Source: Bacteroidales bacterium
Lineage (GTDB): Bacteria; Bacteroidota; Bacteroidia; Bacteroidales; WCHB1-69
Reading direction: 5' to 3'
Assembly (NCBI GenBank): GCA_031253655.1
Contig: JAIRVY010000064.1
Location: 1-44,242 of the forward strand
DNA length: 44,242 nt
The translations under genes were made by a program, and so were the position numbers. Positions 8,154-19,000 of this stretch are shown piece by piece. The notes under the pieces were generated by a model that saw only the letters and a list, made by a program, of their open reading frames with translations, had not been told where the DNA came from and ran no database searches. Numbering within the stretch: position 1 is the first letter of the stretch; each line of letters opens with the position of its first letter.

Positions 8154-8186
8154 CGGCAAAATTAATAAAATGATGTACATTTGCCG
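8154..8186. promoter_or_regulatory. divergent promoters with CGGCAAA/TTTGCCG inverted repeat
   Basis: The minus-strand box TAATTTTG (8157-8164) faces tetR and the plus-strand box TACATTTG (8176-8183) faces the DUF4340 gene. CGGCAAA (8154-8160) and TTTGCCG (8180-8186) form an inverted repeat that spans both boxes and could be a TetR operator. The symmetry may partly be a by-product of two facing TTTGCC sequences. Confidence 0.5.
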
Positions 8187-8202
8187 CCTTAATATAATAA
8201 TT

Positions 8203-9276
8203 ATGAAGAGACAAAAAGTTTATGTGGTTATTGCTTGCGTATTAGCAGTATTATCTATTCTTGCTATTGTTTACAAAAAAGGCGGGTTTAATAAATCGAT
8301 GAACTCGCAGAAATTATATACAGCATATTCCATAAAAGATACCTCTACCATCTCTCGAATTTTTATGGCAGATATGTTTGGACGCAAAGTGTTGTTAACC
8401 AGAGAAAAAAATGGCTGGATGGTGGACAACCACAAACCTGCTGCTCCATACAAAATTAGAGACTTGCTGATTACGATGAATTCGATTAGAGTCGCCAAAC
8501 CTATTACTAAATCGGGGCAGAAAAGCGTTATAGATATGCTTGCGGTTTCTTCTACCAAAGTAGAGATTTACGAAACGAAACCTCTCTTTACACTTTTCGG
8601 AAAATCGTTTTTTACAAGGGAAAGAGTTCTCAAAACCTACTTCCTGGGAGATGCTATCCCAACCAATTTGGCTTCGTATGCGATGCTGGAAGGAATGGAC
8701 TATCCCTGCGAAATTCACAAACCAGGTTTTAGAGGATTTGTAACTCCACAATTTATACCCGATCCGACGGAGTGGTACTCGCAAAATGTTTTTTCTACAA
8801 AACTTACTCGTATTCAAACGGCATCTTTCATAGATATTGAAAATTCAGAAAACTCTTTCTTTGTGGAAAAAGCCGGACCCAGAACGTTCAATTTATATGA
8901 TAGTTACAAAAATCTTGTTTCTAATTACGATACTTTACTGCTTATTGATATGCTATCGGAGTTCAGAGATAGAAATTACGAGGTCTTTATGAAGGATATG
9001 CCGCAAACTACAAAAGATTCGATACTGCAATTTAATCTGTTTAAAATCATTTCTGTAACAGATGTAAATAATAAAAATACTACGATGAAACTCTACCATT
9101 TTATTGAATGGGGCGACCTGTATATGGAAGATATTCTGATTGAAGCAAACGTACCTGACTATAATAAAGACCGCTGTTATGCCACATTTAATGATAATAC
9201 GGATGATATATTCACAGTTCAATTTTTTCAATTCGACAGGCAAATTCAACCATTATCATATTATCTTCTGAAATGA
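8203..9276 (+). CDS. membrane-anchored DUF4340-like protein
   Basis: A 357-residue protein with an N-terminal membrane anchor (VYVVIACVLAVLSILAIVY) and a large outside domain. Phrases such as ISRIFMADMFGRKVLLTREKNGWMV followed by LLITMNSIRVAKPI look like the repeated DUF4340 fold; function is unknown, though such proteins often accompany gliding or ABC-type envelope systems elsewhere. The start at 8203 was preferred because the -7 box TACATTTG is at 8176-8183. Its stop overlaps the ribD start by 4 bases (ATGA), so the two genes are likely co-translated. Confidence 0.65.
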   Translation: MKRQKVYVVIACVLAVLSILAIVYKKGGFNKSMNSQKLYTAYSIKDTSTISRIFMADMFGRKVLLTREKNGWMVDNHKPAAPYKIRDLLITMNSIRVAKPITKSGQKSVIDMLAVSSTKVEIYETKPLFTLFGKSFFTRERVLKTYFLGDAIPTNLASYAMLEGMDYPCEIHKPGFRGFVTPQFIPDPTEWYSQNVFSTKLTRIQTASFIDIENSENSFFVEKAGPRTFNLYDSYKNLVSNYDTLLLIDMLSEFRDRNYEVFMKDMPQTTKDSILQFNLFKIISVTDVNNKNTTMKLYHFIEWGDLYMEDILIEANVPDYNKDRCYATFNDNTDDIFTVQFFQFDRQIQPLSYYLLK

Positions 9277-10247
9277 TTTCCGATGAATTATGGATGAGAC
9301 GGGCACTACAATTGGCTGCATTGGGTTTGGGAAAAGCACAACCCAATCCTTTGGTTGGGGCAGTAATTGTTAAAAATGAACGTATGATAGGGGAAGGATT
9401 TCATCAGCAATATGGTGCACCACACGCCGAAGTGAATGCTATTAACGCAGTTGTTAATGAGAAACTACTGGAAGAATCAACACTATATGTTAATTTTGAA
9501 CCCTGTTCTCATTATGGAAAAACACCACCCTGCGCTTCCTTGATTATTGAAAAAAAAATTCCCAAAGTAGTGGTTGGTATGTCAGACCCAAATCCGCAAG
9601 TGAGCGGAAAGGGGGTTGAAATGCTGAGAGACGCCGGTGTGGAAGTAGTTGAAAATATGTTACAAGATGAGTGTTTAAAGCTTAATAAGCGTTTTATTAC
9701 TTATCACAACAAAAAACGACCCTATATTATTCTCAAATGGGCGCAAACGAAAAATGGGTTTATGGATATTTCCCGTGGAGATGTGGCGTGCCACGCCCCT
9801 ACAAAATATTGGATTACCAACGAGGCTTTGCGGGTATGGGTACATAAATTGCGCAACGAAGAACAGGTATTTTTAATTGGATATAATACTTTCGTCAATG
9901 ATAGTCCGCAGTTAACCAATCGTTTCTACGGCAATAATCAACCGCAGCGTTTTGTTTGGTGTGAAAATAAGAAACCTATATACCCCGACAACTCATTTTC
10001 TTTTTTGTTTGGAAATATTGAGGATATTTTAAGTCAGCTTTACACTTTAAAGATTCAATCTGTAGTAGTTGAGGGCGGAAAAAAGACGCTGAACAGATTT
10101 TTTGAGACAAACTTATGGGATGAAGCCTTTATCTTAACCGGAAATGTGGAATGGGAGCGTGGAGTTAAGGCACCCAAACCACAGAGTACCACCGTAAGAA
10201 GAATTGAGATTGACGGGGATGTGATAGAGCATATTGATAACATGTAG
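9273..10247 (+). CDS. ribD: bifunctional riboflavin deaminase/reductase RibD
   Basis: A 324-residue enzyme for two riboflavin steps: deamination, then reduction of the ribosylamino-pyrimidine. The deaminase half carries the zinc motif HAEVNA (H51, E53) with PCSHYGKTPPC (C78, C87). The reductase half begins near residue 150 (YIILKWAQTKNGFMD) and ends with VVEGGKKTLNRFFE, the substrate/NADPH region. Residues 168-177 (RGDVACHAPT) are encoded by a palindromic element inside the loop where other RibD proteins vary. It is the second gene of a two-gene unit. Confidence 0.95.
   Translation: MISDELWMRRALQLAALGLGKAQPNPLVGAVIVKNERMIGEGFHQQYGAPHAEVNAINAVVNEKLLEESTLYVNFEPCSHYGKTPPCASLIIEKKIPKVVVGMSDPNPQVSGKGVEMLRDAGVEVVENMLQDECLKLNKRFITYHNKKRPYIILKWAQTKNGFMDISRGDVACHAPTKYWITNEALRVWVHKLRNEEQVFLIGYNTFVNDSPQLTNRFYGNNQPQRFVWCENKKPIYPDNSFSFLFGNIEDILSQLYTLKIQSVVVEGGKKTLNRFFETNLWDEAFILTGNVEWERGVKAPKPQSTTVRRIEIDGDVIEHIDNM
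9775..9802. repeat. palindromic element in ribD (in frame)
   Basis: The perfect core GTGGC-GT-GCCAC (9783-9794) is flanked by arms GTGGAGAT and GCCCCTAC that still pair in part. Translation gives RGDVACHAPT, the same frame and nearly the same peptide as the aroC and mutB copies. Confidence 0.75.
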
Positions 10248-10323
10248 TGTTATTTCTTTTTTTCTCTAAGAGATAATAGATAAGTGAAAAATCTACTACT
10301 AATCCCCAATGTTTAACAATTAT

Positions 10324-11508
10324 TTAGTTTTTCTGCAACACGACCTTTATCGGCAGGTGGTCGGAAAACCCCCCTAAATATTTAGGACCCAACTAGGTGC
10401 GAATAGTTTTTACTCCACCATATTTTTCATCGGGAACCAATAGAAAAGGCGCGTCAAAAATGGTTGCTTCCCTATTCTCAATTTGCCAACGATATTTACC
10501 CTCTAATAACGATTTAGATACAATAAACTGGTCTAAACAGCCCCAAAATTCCTTCGTTTTGTGCGTTCCCACATTTTTTCCGATAAATGAAAACATAAGA
10601 TTAAACAGCGTTCCTGTTGCCATTTCGGTCTTATAGTTTTTTGCCTGTAAGTATTTAACCATACTTTCATCCGAGGGATAATCATTAAAATCCCCCATGA
10701 TAATAATGCAAGCATCCTTGTTAATTTGTAATAACGAATCTACTTTAGACCTCAGTAAATGAGCGTAATAGTTGCGTTTAGGGATAGTGGCCCCCTCACC
10801 GCCAAACCGCGAAGTCCAGTGGTTTACAAACAAATGCAAAGTATCTATGTCAATAAGCGTTTTTGTATATAAAATATCTCTGTTTTTGGTATTGGACTCA
10901 AAAGGGAAGACTACAGGAATGGGATAACTATCCAATATTTTTATCCTCTCTTTTCGATAGAGTAGAGCAACTTCAATGCCTCTTGAATCCGGCGAATCGT
11001 AATGAACAAATCTGTAATCAAATGCTTTAAGTCCTGTATTATAACAGAGTTTTTTCAGCACGTTGGCATTTTCAATTTCTGCTAAACCAATAATATCAGG
11101 AGGTTCCCAACCATTGATAGACAAAAACACTTTCGCAAGGTTGTTCAATTTAATATCCAAACGTTTATGGGTCCAATGATAGAATCCCGTCGGAGTGAAA
11201 TCTCCATCGTTTTTTACGGAATCTTTGATGGGGTCGAAGAGGTTTTCTACATTATAGAAGACTATGCAGCAGTGTGAGTATTCGGGCTGAGCGGAAACGG
11301 GAGAAAGAAAAAGGGAGAAGAGGAAAAGGAAGAAAAAGAAGAAGAGAGAAAAGAGATAGGAGTACCATAATCTATTCAGAGACTCATTGTAGGTAGGCTT
11401 TGTTGTATTTGCAGCAATTCGGATAGTATAAAAAGTGACTATAAATTTCTTTCTTGCCTGATAATCCTCTTTTTTTATACCAGTTGAAAATGAGCAAATT
11501 AAGTTCAT
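10324..11508 (-). pseudogene. endonuclease/exonuclease/phosphatase gene with in-frame TAG
   Basis: A secreted metal-dependent EEP-superfamily enzyme of about 394 residues if intact. Visible motifs are VFYNVENLFD, GLAEIEN (catalytic Glu), VNHWTSRFGG and MGDFNDYPSDE. A TAG at 10393-10395 ends the frame after KTIRT, yet the same frame continues for 22 residues, LGPKYLGGFSDHLPIKVVLQ..., to a TAA at 10324-10326. That tail holds the family's catalytic SDH motif. Relatives read RTYLGP here, so a Tyr codon changed to TAG is the simplest view. TAG is an ordinary stop in neighbouring genes. The signal peptide is a phenylalanine/leucine run encoded by low-complexity heptamer-like DNA (11299-11354). The start at 11508 follows the promoter at 11543. 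Confidence 0.85.
11299..11347. repeat. purine-rich heptamer-like tract in a signal peptide
   Basis: On the plus strand GGGAGAA, AGAAAAA, GGGAGAA, GAGGAAA, AGGAAGA and similar units follow in 7-bp register. They encode, on the minus strand, the hydrophobic core of the nuclease signal peptide. The unit resembles the AGGAGAA repeats of lptE, more degenerate. Confidence 0.45.
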
Positions 11509-11542
11509 TATTTTGAGTTTTTTTAGCGAATGTAAGAAAGTG

Positions 11543-11573
11543 CAAATATACACCTGAAAATGCCCTTTGTCAA
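11543..11573 (-). promoter_or_regulatory. promoter of the nuclease gene
   Basis: On the minus strand a TTG (11571-11573) is followed after 20 bases by TATATTTG (11543-11550), matching the Bacteroidota -33/-7 arrangement. The ATG at 11508 is about 28 bases past the expected start of transcription. Confidence 0.65.
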
Positions 11574-11589
11574 GGGTAAATGAATATTT

Positions 11590-12666
11590 TTATGCAAGTT
11601 TTACGCGTGGGTCTAACCAGCCGTAAATAATATCGCACAAGATGTTAATTACCACTAAAATAATTGAAATATAGAGCAGGGTCCCCATTACTACAGGAAA
11701 GTCATATTTTTCTAAACCATCTACCATCAGAACGCCAATCCCTTTCCAGTCGAAGATATATTCTACAAAGACTGCTCCTGCTAAGAGAGATGCCAGCCAG
11801 CCCGAAATGGCAGTAACTACCGGATTGAGTGCATTTTTCAGCACGTGTTTAAAGAGAATAGTATTATACGGCAATCCTTTTGCGCGAGCCGTACGAATAT
11901 AATCTTGCGATAGTACATCTAACACTGAGTTTTTTGTAAGTTCTACTACTACAGCCAACGGTCTTATTCCTAATGTTATAGCAGGTAATATCAGGTTTTT
12001 GAGTTCTACGTAAACACCCGTTCCGTAATCATCTACTGCAAATAGGCTGCCAATCAAATTCAGATGTGTAATATCGGCGAGTACGAAGGCAAAGAGCCAG
12101 GCAAACAGGATGGCGGCAAAAAAAGAGGGCACAGACATTCCCAACACAGAGAAAAAAAGTGCCACCTTGTCAAACCAGGTATCTTTGAAAACCGCGCACA
12201 AAACGCCAATAAAAATTCCAATACTCATCGCAATAAAAATGGCTACAAAGGCTAATAGGGCGGTTTTGGGAAACGCTTCCGTAATCATCACGCTTACTAA
12301 CCGCTTGCTTTGAAACGAGCGCCTGAGATATGGTTTTTTTAAGACTAAAGCCGATTTTGAAAAAGAAATTAGTGTAACATACTTGTAATTGTTGTGATTC
12401 AGAAAGAAAAAAGATTCCGTATCTTTAGTTTTGTGCCAAGAGATAGGAGACAGGTCGTTTAAATATCCAAAATACTGAATCCCTGTGGGAAGTTCAAGTC
12501 CTAGCTCTTTACGAATAGCACTTTCGGTTTCAAGATCGGTACGTTGTCCCAGCATCATCCGCGCGGGGTCGGAGGGTAATACGGTAAATAAAAAAAATAC
12601 AAGCGTGATAACTCCAAACATTACTAACAATCCATAACCCAAACGTTTTAAGATATAGCGAGACAT
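11590..12666 (-). CDS. peptide/nickel-type ABC transporter permease
   Basis: A 358-residue inner-membrane permease of the DppB/OppB class. The N-terminus MSRYILKRLGYGLLVMFGVITLVFFL is the family's first helix; PSDPARMMLG follows, and RTARAKGLPYNTILFKHVLKNALNPV is the EAA-type loop that contacts the ATPase. It ends with GWLDPRVKLA, also typical. The region between residues 75 and 130 is a periplasmic insertion. No second permease, ATPase or binding protein is encoded beside it, so it must pair with partners elsewhere. The ATG at 12666 starts 5 bases past the cdsA stop and is preferred over 12789, which would overlap cdsA. Confidence 0.88.
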   Translation of the reverse strand: MSRYILKRLGYGLLVMFGVITLVFFLFTVLPSDPARMMLGQRTDLETESAIRKELGLELPTGIQYFGYLNDLSPISWHKTKDTESFFFLNHNNYKYVTLISFSKSALVLKKPYLRRSFQSKRLVSVMITEAFPKTALLAFVAIFIAMSIGIFIGVLCAVFKDTWFDKVALFFSVLGMSVPSFFAAILFAWLFAFVLADITHLNLIGSLFAVDDYGTGVYVELKNLILPAITLGIRPLAVVVELTKNSVLDVLSQDYIRTARAKGLPYNTILFKHVLKNALNPVVTAISGWLASLLAGAVFVEYIFDWKGIGVLMVDGLEKYDFPVVMGTLLYISIILVVINILCDIIYGWLDPRVKLA

Positions 12667-12670
12667 TCTA

Positions 12671-13345
12671 TTAAAAATTGAGCAACCAGTATATAAACCC
12701 TGCGGGAACCGCAAAAAGCATCGAATCAATTCTGTCAAACACACCTCCGTGTCCGGGAAGAATAATACCACTGTCTTTCTGTTGGGCAAGCCTTTTTACC
12801 ATTGATTCGGCAAAATCGCCCAAAGTACCTGTAATTATCACCACAAAGGCAAAACCCATCCAAATATAGCTATTTGATGATATATTTGTTTGAAAATAAG
12901 GAATATAGATAAAAAAATGACTTACTGCTACGGTGGATATTAATCCTCCTAAAAAACCTTCCCAACTTTTTTTTGGAGAAACTTTTGTCCAAATTTTGTG
13001 TTTACCAAACAGAGAACCAAACACATAAGCAAGGGTATCGTTGGTACATAATATTACCAAAAGCGCCACTATTATATGTTTGGAATTGAGCATATTACAC
13101 CAATATATTAACAATAGTACCGGAAAAACAATCCAAATCAGCGGTAATATTTGCCGGCGAAATATCTTTTGAACACCATTAGGAATTTCGGGAAACTTTT
13201 GTGCTAAGCGAATATATTCAAACAAGGCGATGAGAAGAAGTAGAGAAAACACTGTTACTAAAATCCAATCGGAAACAAAAAATGCAACAAACAGTAATAG
13301 TAAATAGGCAATTCCTGTAGCGGTTCTAAGTAAGAGTGTTTTCAT
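12671..13345 (-). CDS. cdsA: phosphatidate cytidylyltransferase
   Basis: A 224-residue polytopic membrane enzyme making CDP-diacylglycerol from phosphatidate and CTP. The family signature is complete: SMVKRLAQQKDSG with PGHGGVFDRIDS near the C-terminus. VSPKKSWEGFLGG is the second conserved block. It is shorter than the common 260-280 residues, apparently because the N-terminal helical part is compact. It follows the LUD gene by one base and precedes the permease gene by 4 bases in one minus-strand run. Confidence 0.94.
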   Translation of the reverse strand: MKTLLLRTATGIAYLLLLFVAFFVSDWILVTVFSLLLLIALFEYIRLAQKFPEIPNGVQKIFRRQILPLIWIVFPVLLLIYWCNMLNSKHIIVALLVILCTNDTLAYVFGSLFGKHKIWTKVSPKKSWEGFLGGLISTVAVSHFFIYIPYFQTNISSNSYIWMGFAFVVIITGTLGDFAESMVKRLAQQKDSGIILPGHGGVFDRIDSMLFAVPAGFIYWLLNF

Positions 13346-13346
13346 C

Positions 13347-13994
13347 TTACTGAATGATTAATAATATAAATCGTGGTTCTAAAGGGGAATAGTTTTCTTC
13401 TCCCTTATCGTTTACAGGTTTTGTGGGGGAAATGATCTCCATAAATTCATAAGGAATACCTTGATGTTTTTCGAGTTGCCGGTCAATAGCCTGTTTAATA
13501 TTCAATACTATATGTTTTTCAAAGGCAATGACAATAATATCCTTTGTAATATTTTTTACGGACGGGTAGAGGGAAAATTTTTGTGTAAAGAGCATACTGC
13601 CTGTTCGGGCAATGAGCATATCGGAATACACGATAGCAACATCAGCTTGTTGGTGGGTATCGACACTTGTAATAAAATTCAAATTTCTTTTCGTGAGTGT
13701 TGGTGAAAGAGATTGATTTGTATTTAGAATCGTGGCATACTTTTGACCTACAATTACCTTATGCAAAAGGACAACAAAATTATCTTTATTGCAAAGTATC
13801 AGTTTTCCCCCCGCGTTTCTAAAATTTTTGCAAAATTCGGCTACTAAATTGTCGGGATTTTCAAAGGGGTCTGCATGAATGTCAATAAAGGGAAATTTGC
13901 TTGTACTTTTTTGGGTGAGGGCGTGGCGAATTTTCCTTCGCATATTCTCTTTTGAAGTAGTGTTCAGCGTATCGAAAGCGGCATTTGCAGGCAT
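13347..13994 (-). CDS. LUD-domain protein (LutC/YkgG-like)
   Basis: A 215-residue soluble protein with the LUD fold seen in LutC. Support comes from the central AGGKLILCNKDNFVVLLHKV segment and the TSVDTHQQADVAIVYSDMLIARTGSMLF block, which corresponds to the conserved 'A..TGS..' region of lactate-utilisation proteins. LutA and LutB are not nearby; the gene sits between ftsH and cdsA, an arrangement I recall from other Bacteroidota, so a link to lactate is doubtful. The start overlaps the ftsH stop by one base (TAATG). Confidence 0.75.
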   Translation of the reverse strand: MPANAAFDTLNTTSKENMRRKIRHALTQKSTSKFPFIDIHADPFENPDNLVAEFCKNFRNAGGKLILCNKDNFVVLLHKVIVGQKYATILNTNQSLSPTLTKRNLNFITSVDTHQQADVAIVYSDMLIARTGSMLFTQKFSLYPSVKNITKDIIVIAFEKHIVLNIKQAIDRQLEKHQGIPYEFMEIISPTKPVNDKGEENYSPLEPRFILLIIQ

Positions 13995-15979
13995 TAGGCT
14001 AAAGTTTCGGTTTGTTGTTGACGTTTTCCAAAAATTGTTTCCAAATCTTCGGCAAAAATAACTTCTTTTTCGACAAGATTTTCTGCTAGTTGAATTAATT
14101 TTTCTTTGTTTTCAGTTAATATTCCTTTGGCACGTTTGTATGCTGATTCGATAAGTTTACTAATCTCTTCGTCAATATTTTGAGCAGTTTTTTCACTGTA
14201 AGGTTTGGTCAGCGCATACTCTTGCTGTCCTGTGGAATCGTAGAAACTAATATTTCCAATTTTTTCGTTCAACCCGTAGAAAACCACCATAGCATAAGCC
14301 TGTTTGGTAACTTTTTCAAGGTCACTCAGGGCACCGGTAGAGATTTTCCCGAACTGTACTTCTTCTGCGGCACGACCGCCCAGCATGGCAGTTATTTCGT
14401 CGAACATCTGCTCGGTAGTAGTAATATGTCTTTCTTCGGGGAGATACCAGGCTGCACCGAGCGATTTTCCGCGCGGCACGATGGTTACTTTCACTAACGG
14501 TGCTGCGTGTTCCACAAGCCAGCCCACCGCGGCGTGTCCCGCCTCGTGATAGGCAATAACTCTCTTTTCTTCGGGCGACATCATACTACCGCGCCTTTCC
14601 AACCCGCCAACAATCCTGTCTATAGCTGCCAGTATATCCGATTTTTCCACGGATTTCTTTCCGTTTCTTGCTGCAATTAATGCGGACTCGTTGCACACGT
14701 TGGCAATGTCGGCTCCGGAAAATCCGGGCGTTTGTTTGGCAAAATATTCCAAATCAACATCTGTGTTAAGTTTCAAGTTTCTTACATGTACTTCAAATAT
14801 TCCTTTTCGTTCTTTTGCGTTGGGAAGTTCTACGTGAATCTGGCGGTCGAATCTACCTGCACGCAATAAGGCTCTGTCTAACACATCGGCTCTGTTAGTT
14901 GCTGCAAGAATTATTACTCCTGCGTTGGTAGAAAAGCCGTCCATTTCAGTAAGCAATTGATTCAGTGTACTCTCACGCTCATCATTTGCGCCCGACATCA
15001 CATTTTTCCCTCTGGCACGGCCAATAGCATCAATTTCATCAATAAAGATGATACAGGGTGCTTTTCCTTTGGCGGTTTGAAAGAGGTCTCTCACGCGAGA
15101 TGCGCCTACTCCCACAAACATTTCTACAAAATCGGAGCCGGAGAGAGAGAAGAAAGGCACTTGGGCCTCGCCGGCTACTGCTTTCGCGAGCAGAGTTTTT
15201 CCGGTTCCCGGAGGACCTACCAACAGCGCACCTTTCGGAATTTTTCCACCTAATTCCGTGTATTTTTTGGGATTCTTCAAAAAATCTACAATCTCTTCTA
15301 CTTCATACTTTGCCCCTTCCATGCCGGCAACATCTTTAAAAGAGGACCCGTTGTTGTTTTTGCTGTCAAAGAGCTGGGCGCGTGATTTTCCAAAGTTGAA
15401 GATACCTCCCTGACCTCCGCCGCGTATTCCTCTAAAAGAAGTAAAAATAAAAAATAAAAGAATACCCATCAAGACAAGCCAAAAAATTTCAAAGCCCCAC
15501 GCTTTACTTGTATTTTGTTTTATATCAAAAATATAGTCGTTTCTTACCTTTTTTTCATCCTTATCGGGGTTATTTATTAAATAATCTTGCACCGCTCTTT
15601 CCTGAATTTCTTTCACATCTGAGTTAAAGACGCTAAAGTCAGCAACAGTAATATAAAAATGGGGTCCTTTAATGTTTTTTTCACGAAATTTCTCAAATTC
15701 CGCGTTTGTATTAACAGTTTTTTCTTTTAGAGTAATATCTATACGACTATCTTTCTGAATAAAAAGTATGGATTCTATATATTTGTTGATAATAAAACGT
15801 TCTAATTTAGTAGTTCCAATCTCTTCTCTAACGTTGTTTGAGCCAGGGTTTTGTATAAAAAACAGTAAACCCACTATAGCAATGGCATAGATCCACAAAT
15901 AGTTGAATTTAGGTTGTTTTTTCTTATTATTTTGCTGGGTTTGAGCCTTTTTCTTCTTAACCGGTTCTTTTTGTTGCAT
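13994..15979 (-). CDS. ftsH: ATP-dependent zinc metalloprotease FtsH
   Basis: A 661-residue membrane protease that degrades misfolded or regulatory membrane and soluble proteins. Two transmembrane helices (about 28-43 and 163-181) flank a periplasmic domain. The AAA+ module has Walker A GPPGTGKT (255-262), Walker [12 protein letters not shown] and the second region of homology with [21 protein letters not shown]. The protease module has the zinc motif HEAGH (478-482). The lysine/glutamine-rich N-terminus is common in this phylum. It is the first gene of the ftsH-LUD-cdsA-permease run. Confidence 0.98.
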   Translation of the reverse strand: MQQKEPVKKKKAQTQQNNKKKQPKFNYLWIYAIAIVGLLFFIQNPGSNNVREEIGTTKLERFIINKYIESILFIQKDSRIDITLKEKTVNTNAEFEKFREKNIKGPHFYITVADFSVFNSDVKEIQERAVQDYLINNPDKDEKKVRNDYIFDIKQNTSKAWGFEIFWLVLMGILLFFIFTSFRGIRGGGQGGIFNFGKSRAQLFDSKNNNGSSFKDVAGMEGAKYEVEEIVDFLKNPKKYTELGGKIPKGALLVGPPGTGKTLLAKAVAGEAQVPFFSLSGSDFVEMFVGVGASRVRDLFQTAKGKAPCIIFIDEIDAIGRARGKNVMSGANDERESTLNQLLTEMDGFSTNAGVIILAATNRADVLDRALLRAGRFDRQIHVELPNAKERKGIFEVHVRNLKLNTDVDLEYFAKQTPGFSGADIANVCNESALIAARNGKKSVEKSDILAAIDRIVGGLERRGSMMSPEEKRVIAYHEAGHAAVGWLVEHAAPLVKVTIVPRGKSLGAAWYLPEERHITTTEQMFDEITAMLGGRAAEEVQFGKISTGALSDLEKVTKQAYAMVVFYGLNEKIGNISFYDSTGQQEYALTKPYSEKTAQNIDEEISKLIESAYKRAKGILTENKEKLIQLAENLVEKEVIFAEDLETIFGKRQQQTETLA

Positions 15980-16041
15980 ATCAAATTAATTATCGCTAAG
16001 CGAGTATAACGTAAAAAAAAGTATTTTCGTTTATTTTCTAT

Positions 16042-19000
16042 CTACACCCATCTTACTAAGTTAAAATCCATATCGTGCGGTAATAACGGATGTGAGAGTT
16101 GAATTCTAATCCCACATTTCCAAGCGCCTGAGTAATTGGGCTCTAAATTACATTCATAGTGAGTAATTCCATTTTCCTGTTTTACATAATTGAACTGCTG
16201 TTTGGCAAAAAGTTCTTCGGTTCCGTTATCGGTTTGGATAAAACAGATATCAACCTTAATATCTTCAGGATTCACTCTTCCCAATCGTAAGTCCACCCGT
16301 AAAGTGGTTTCCTCTCCCAGAAAAAAGGTATTATTGTGTATATCGCCAAAGTTAACAGAAACAGGTTCAATATTTTCCCAGTTTGCCAGCATATTATCTT
16401 TCCAACGCAACAGTTCGTAGAGATTTCTGTAATTATCCTGAGTTAAAAGTTTTGTGCGCAGTTCTAATTTATCATAGAATTTTCGGTAATAATCATCTAT
16501 TTGACGTTTCATCGTAAAATGTGGAGAGATTTTGGCAAAATTTTCTTTCATCATCTGTGTCCATCTTTCCGGAACGTTTGTTTCATTTCTTGAATAATAA
16601 GTGCTAACAATCTCGTCTTCAATTGTAGTATAGAGTACGGTAGCATCTAACTGATCTTGCAGGTGGTTATCCTTATAGGTAATCTCTTCGCTAATTGCCC
16701 AGCCGCCCTCGGAGATGTAGCCTTCTGCCCACCAGCCGTCCAACACGCTGAAATTCAACACGCCGTTCATAATCGCTTTCTCTCCGCTTGTGCCTGATGC
16801 CTCCTGAGGTCGTGTAGGTGTATTTAACCATATATCGCATCCCGAAACCAATTTTTTTGCCAAAATCATATCGTAATTTTCTAAGAATATGATTTTTCCG
16901 ATGAACTGTGGATGTCGGGAATACTCAATAATTTTCCCAATCAAATCTTGTCCGGCTTTGTCGTTGGGATGCGCTTTTCCTGCAAACAGGAACTGTACAG
17001 GAAATTCTGGGTGGTTTACAATTTTTGCCAACCGTTCCATATTCGTAAACAACAGATGGGCGCGTTTATAGGTAGCAAAACGGCGGGCAAAGCCGATAGT
17101 AAGCGTTTCGTTGTTAATTGATTTTAACGTATTTACAATTAATTCTGGCGATTCGTTTCGTTTCTTCATTTGCGCTTCAAGCAACTGTTTCACCTCTTCC
17201 AACAATTCGGTACGCAGTTCGTTTTTTATATTCCAAAGCGTATCGTGAGGCGCATCTTCAATCTTTTTCCAAATATCAGGATTGGATTGGTCGGACAAAA
17301 ATTCCTTTCCAAATATTTCTTTATGAAAGTTTTGCCATTTTTTGTGTGCCCAGGTGGGATAATGTACACCGTTGGTAACAAAACCAATATGTAACTCATT
17401 GGCAAAATGTCCGTCGTATAAATTCAAAAACATTTCCCTCGAAACACGCCCGTGAATTTTGCTGACGCCGTTTATCTCCTGCACCAGTTTACAACCCAAA
17501 ATACTCATCGAAAACTTGTCGTTTACACAATTCTTGTGTTTTCTGCCCAATCCCATAAATGTTTCCCATGATATATTGAATCGTGCGGGGTAGTTGGCGA
17601 AATAGATGCGCATCAGGTCTTCGCTAAATGCATCATGACCGGCAGGAACCGGAGTGTGTGTTGTATATAACGACGATGCACGCACCAATTCCATGGCAAC
17701 AGGAAATGCCAAATGGTTTTTAGACATATAGTTGTTGATGCGTTCCAACGTTAAAAATGCGGCGTGTCCTTCATTAAGATGATACAATACAGGCTTTTCT
17801 CCCAACAAATTCAACATTCTCACTCCACCCACACCGAGTAATAATTCCTGTTTTAAGCGGTTTTCATTATCTCCACCATACAAAGAGTGTGTAATGTTTC
17901 GGTCTTGCTGTTGATTGAGTTCAAAATCGGTATCCAGCAAATAGAGTAGGATTCTGCCTACATCCACACGCCAGATTCTTGCATATAAAGTACGTCCGGG
18001 TAGTGCAATTGATATCATTTTAAACTCGTCCTGCTCATCTTTCAGCGGATGGATGGGTAACCTTGAAAAACTTTGGCTTGGGTAGAGCGAAATCTGATCA
18101 CCGAAAGGTGAAATCTGCTGTTTAAAATAGCCATAACGGTATAAAAGACCGATACCGATCATATTCACGTTGCAGTCGCTTGCTTCTTTCAGATAATCCC
18201 CCGCCAACATCCCTAAACCACCTGAGAAAATTTTCAACTCATTGCTAATCCCATATTCCATACTGAAATAGGCAATTTTCGATTTTTCCACTGGTTTCTT
18301 CTCATTCAAATAACATTGAAATACCTCAAAAACATCATTTAACTTATTTACGTATTGCGAATTATTGCTAAACTCTTTCAACCTCAGTAAGGGTAGCATT
18401 TGTAAAATATGGATAGGATTTTCGTGATAATATTTCCACATCTCTTTACCTGCAATCTCTTCAAAAAGTTCCCGTGCATCGTAATTCCAACTCCACCAAA
18501 GATTTTGCGCCAGCTTTTCCAATTTTTTTAGATTCTCAGGAAGTTTTGTTTTCACAGTTATATTTGTCCAGTGGGGTTCTGTTTTACTAATACTGTCTGT
18601 TTGAATCCCCACTTTAGAAACTTTTTGCTTGTACTTATCGAACCGTAACTCACTTTTACCCAGTGCCGTATCATATACTTTCAGATAGTTGTTAAATAGA
18701 TTGTTCCACAGTGCTTTTTGCGCGATTTCAACGGCTAAGTCATTTAATTTCTTTTTTTCATTATCCTTTAATCCGGCGTAGAAATAGATGGCATCAGCAA
18801 TTTCACTGCTTACCTCTTCATCATTATCGTCTGCGCGCTGAATTACCCAAGCACTTTTCTGACTTCCAAAATTATCCAATACCCATTTTCCAAAACCGGC
18901 TACTGAAGTTGTAACAGTGGGAATACCAAAAGCTACGCTTTCTAGGGGCGTGTATCCCCAAGGTTCGTAATAAGATGGGAACACCGACAAATCGAACCCA

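Noticed and set aside
10393..10395. TAG recoded as an amino acid in this organism
   Set aside because: TAG is the normal stop of lptE, ridA, ribD, the C69 dipeptidase and dedA, so general reassignment is unlikely.
12064..12313. Plus-strand ORFs opposite the permease gene
   Set aside because: They are shadows of the well-supported permease on the other strand.
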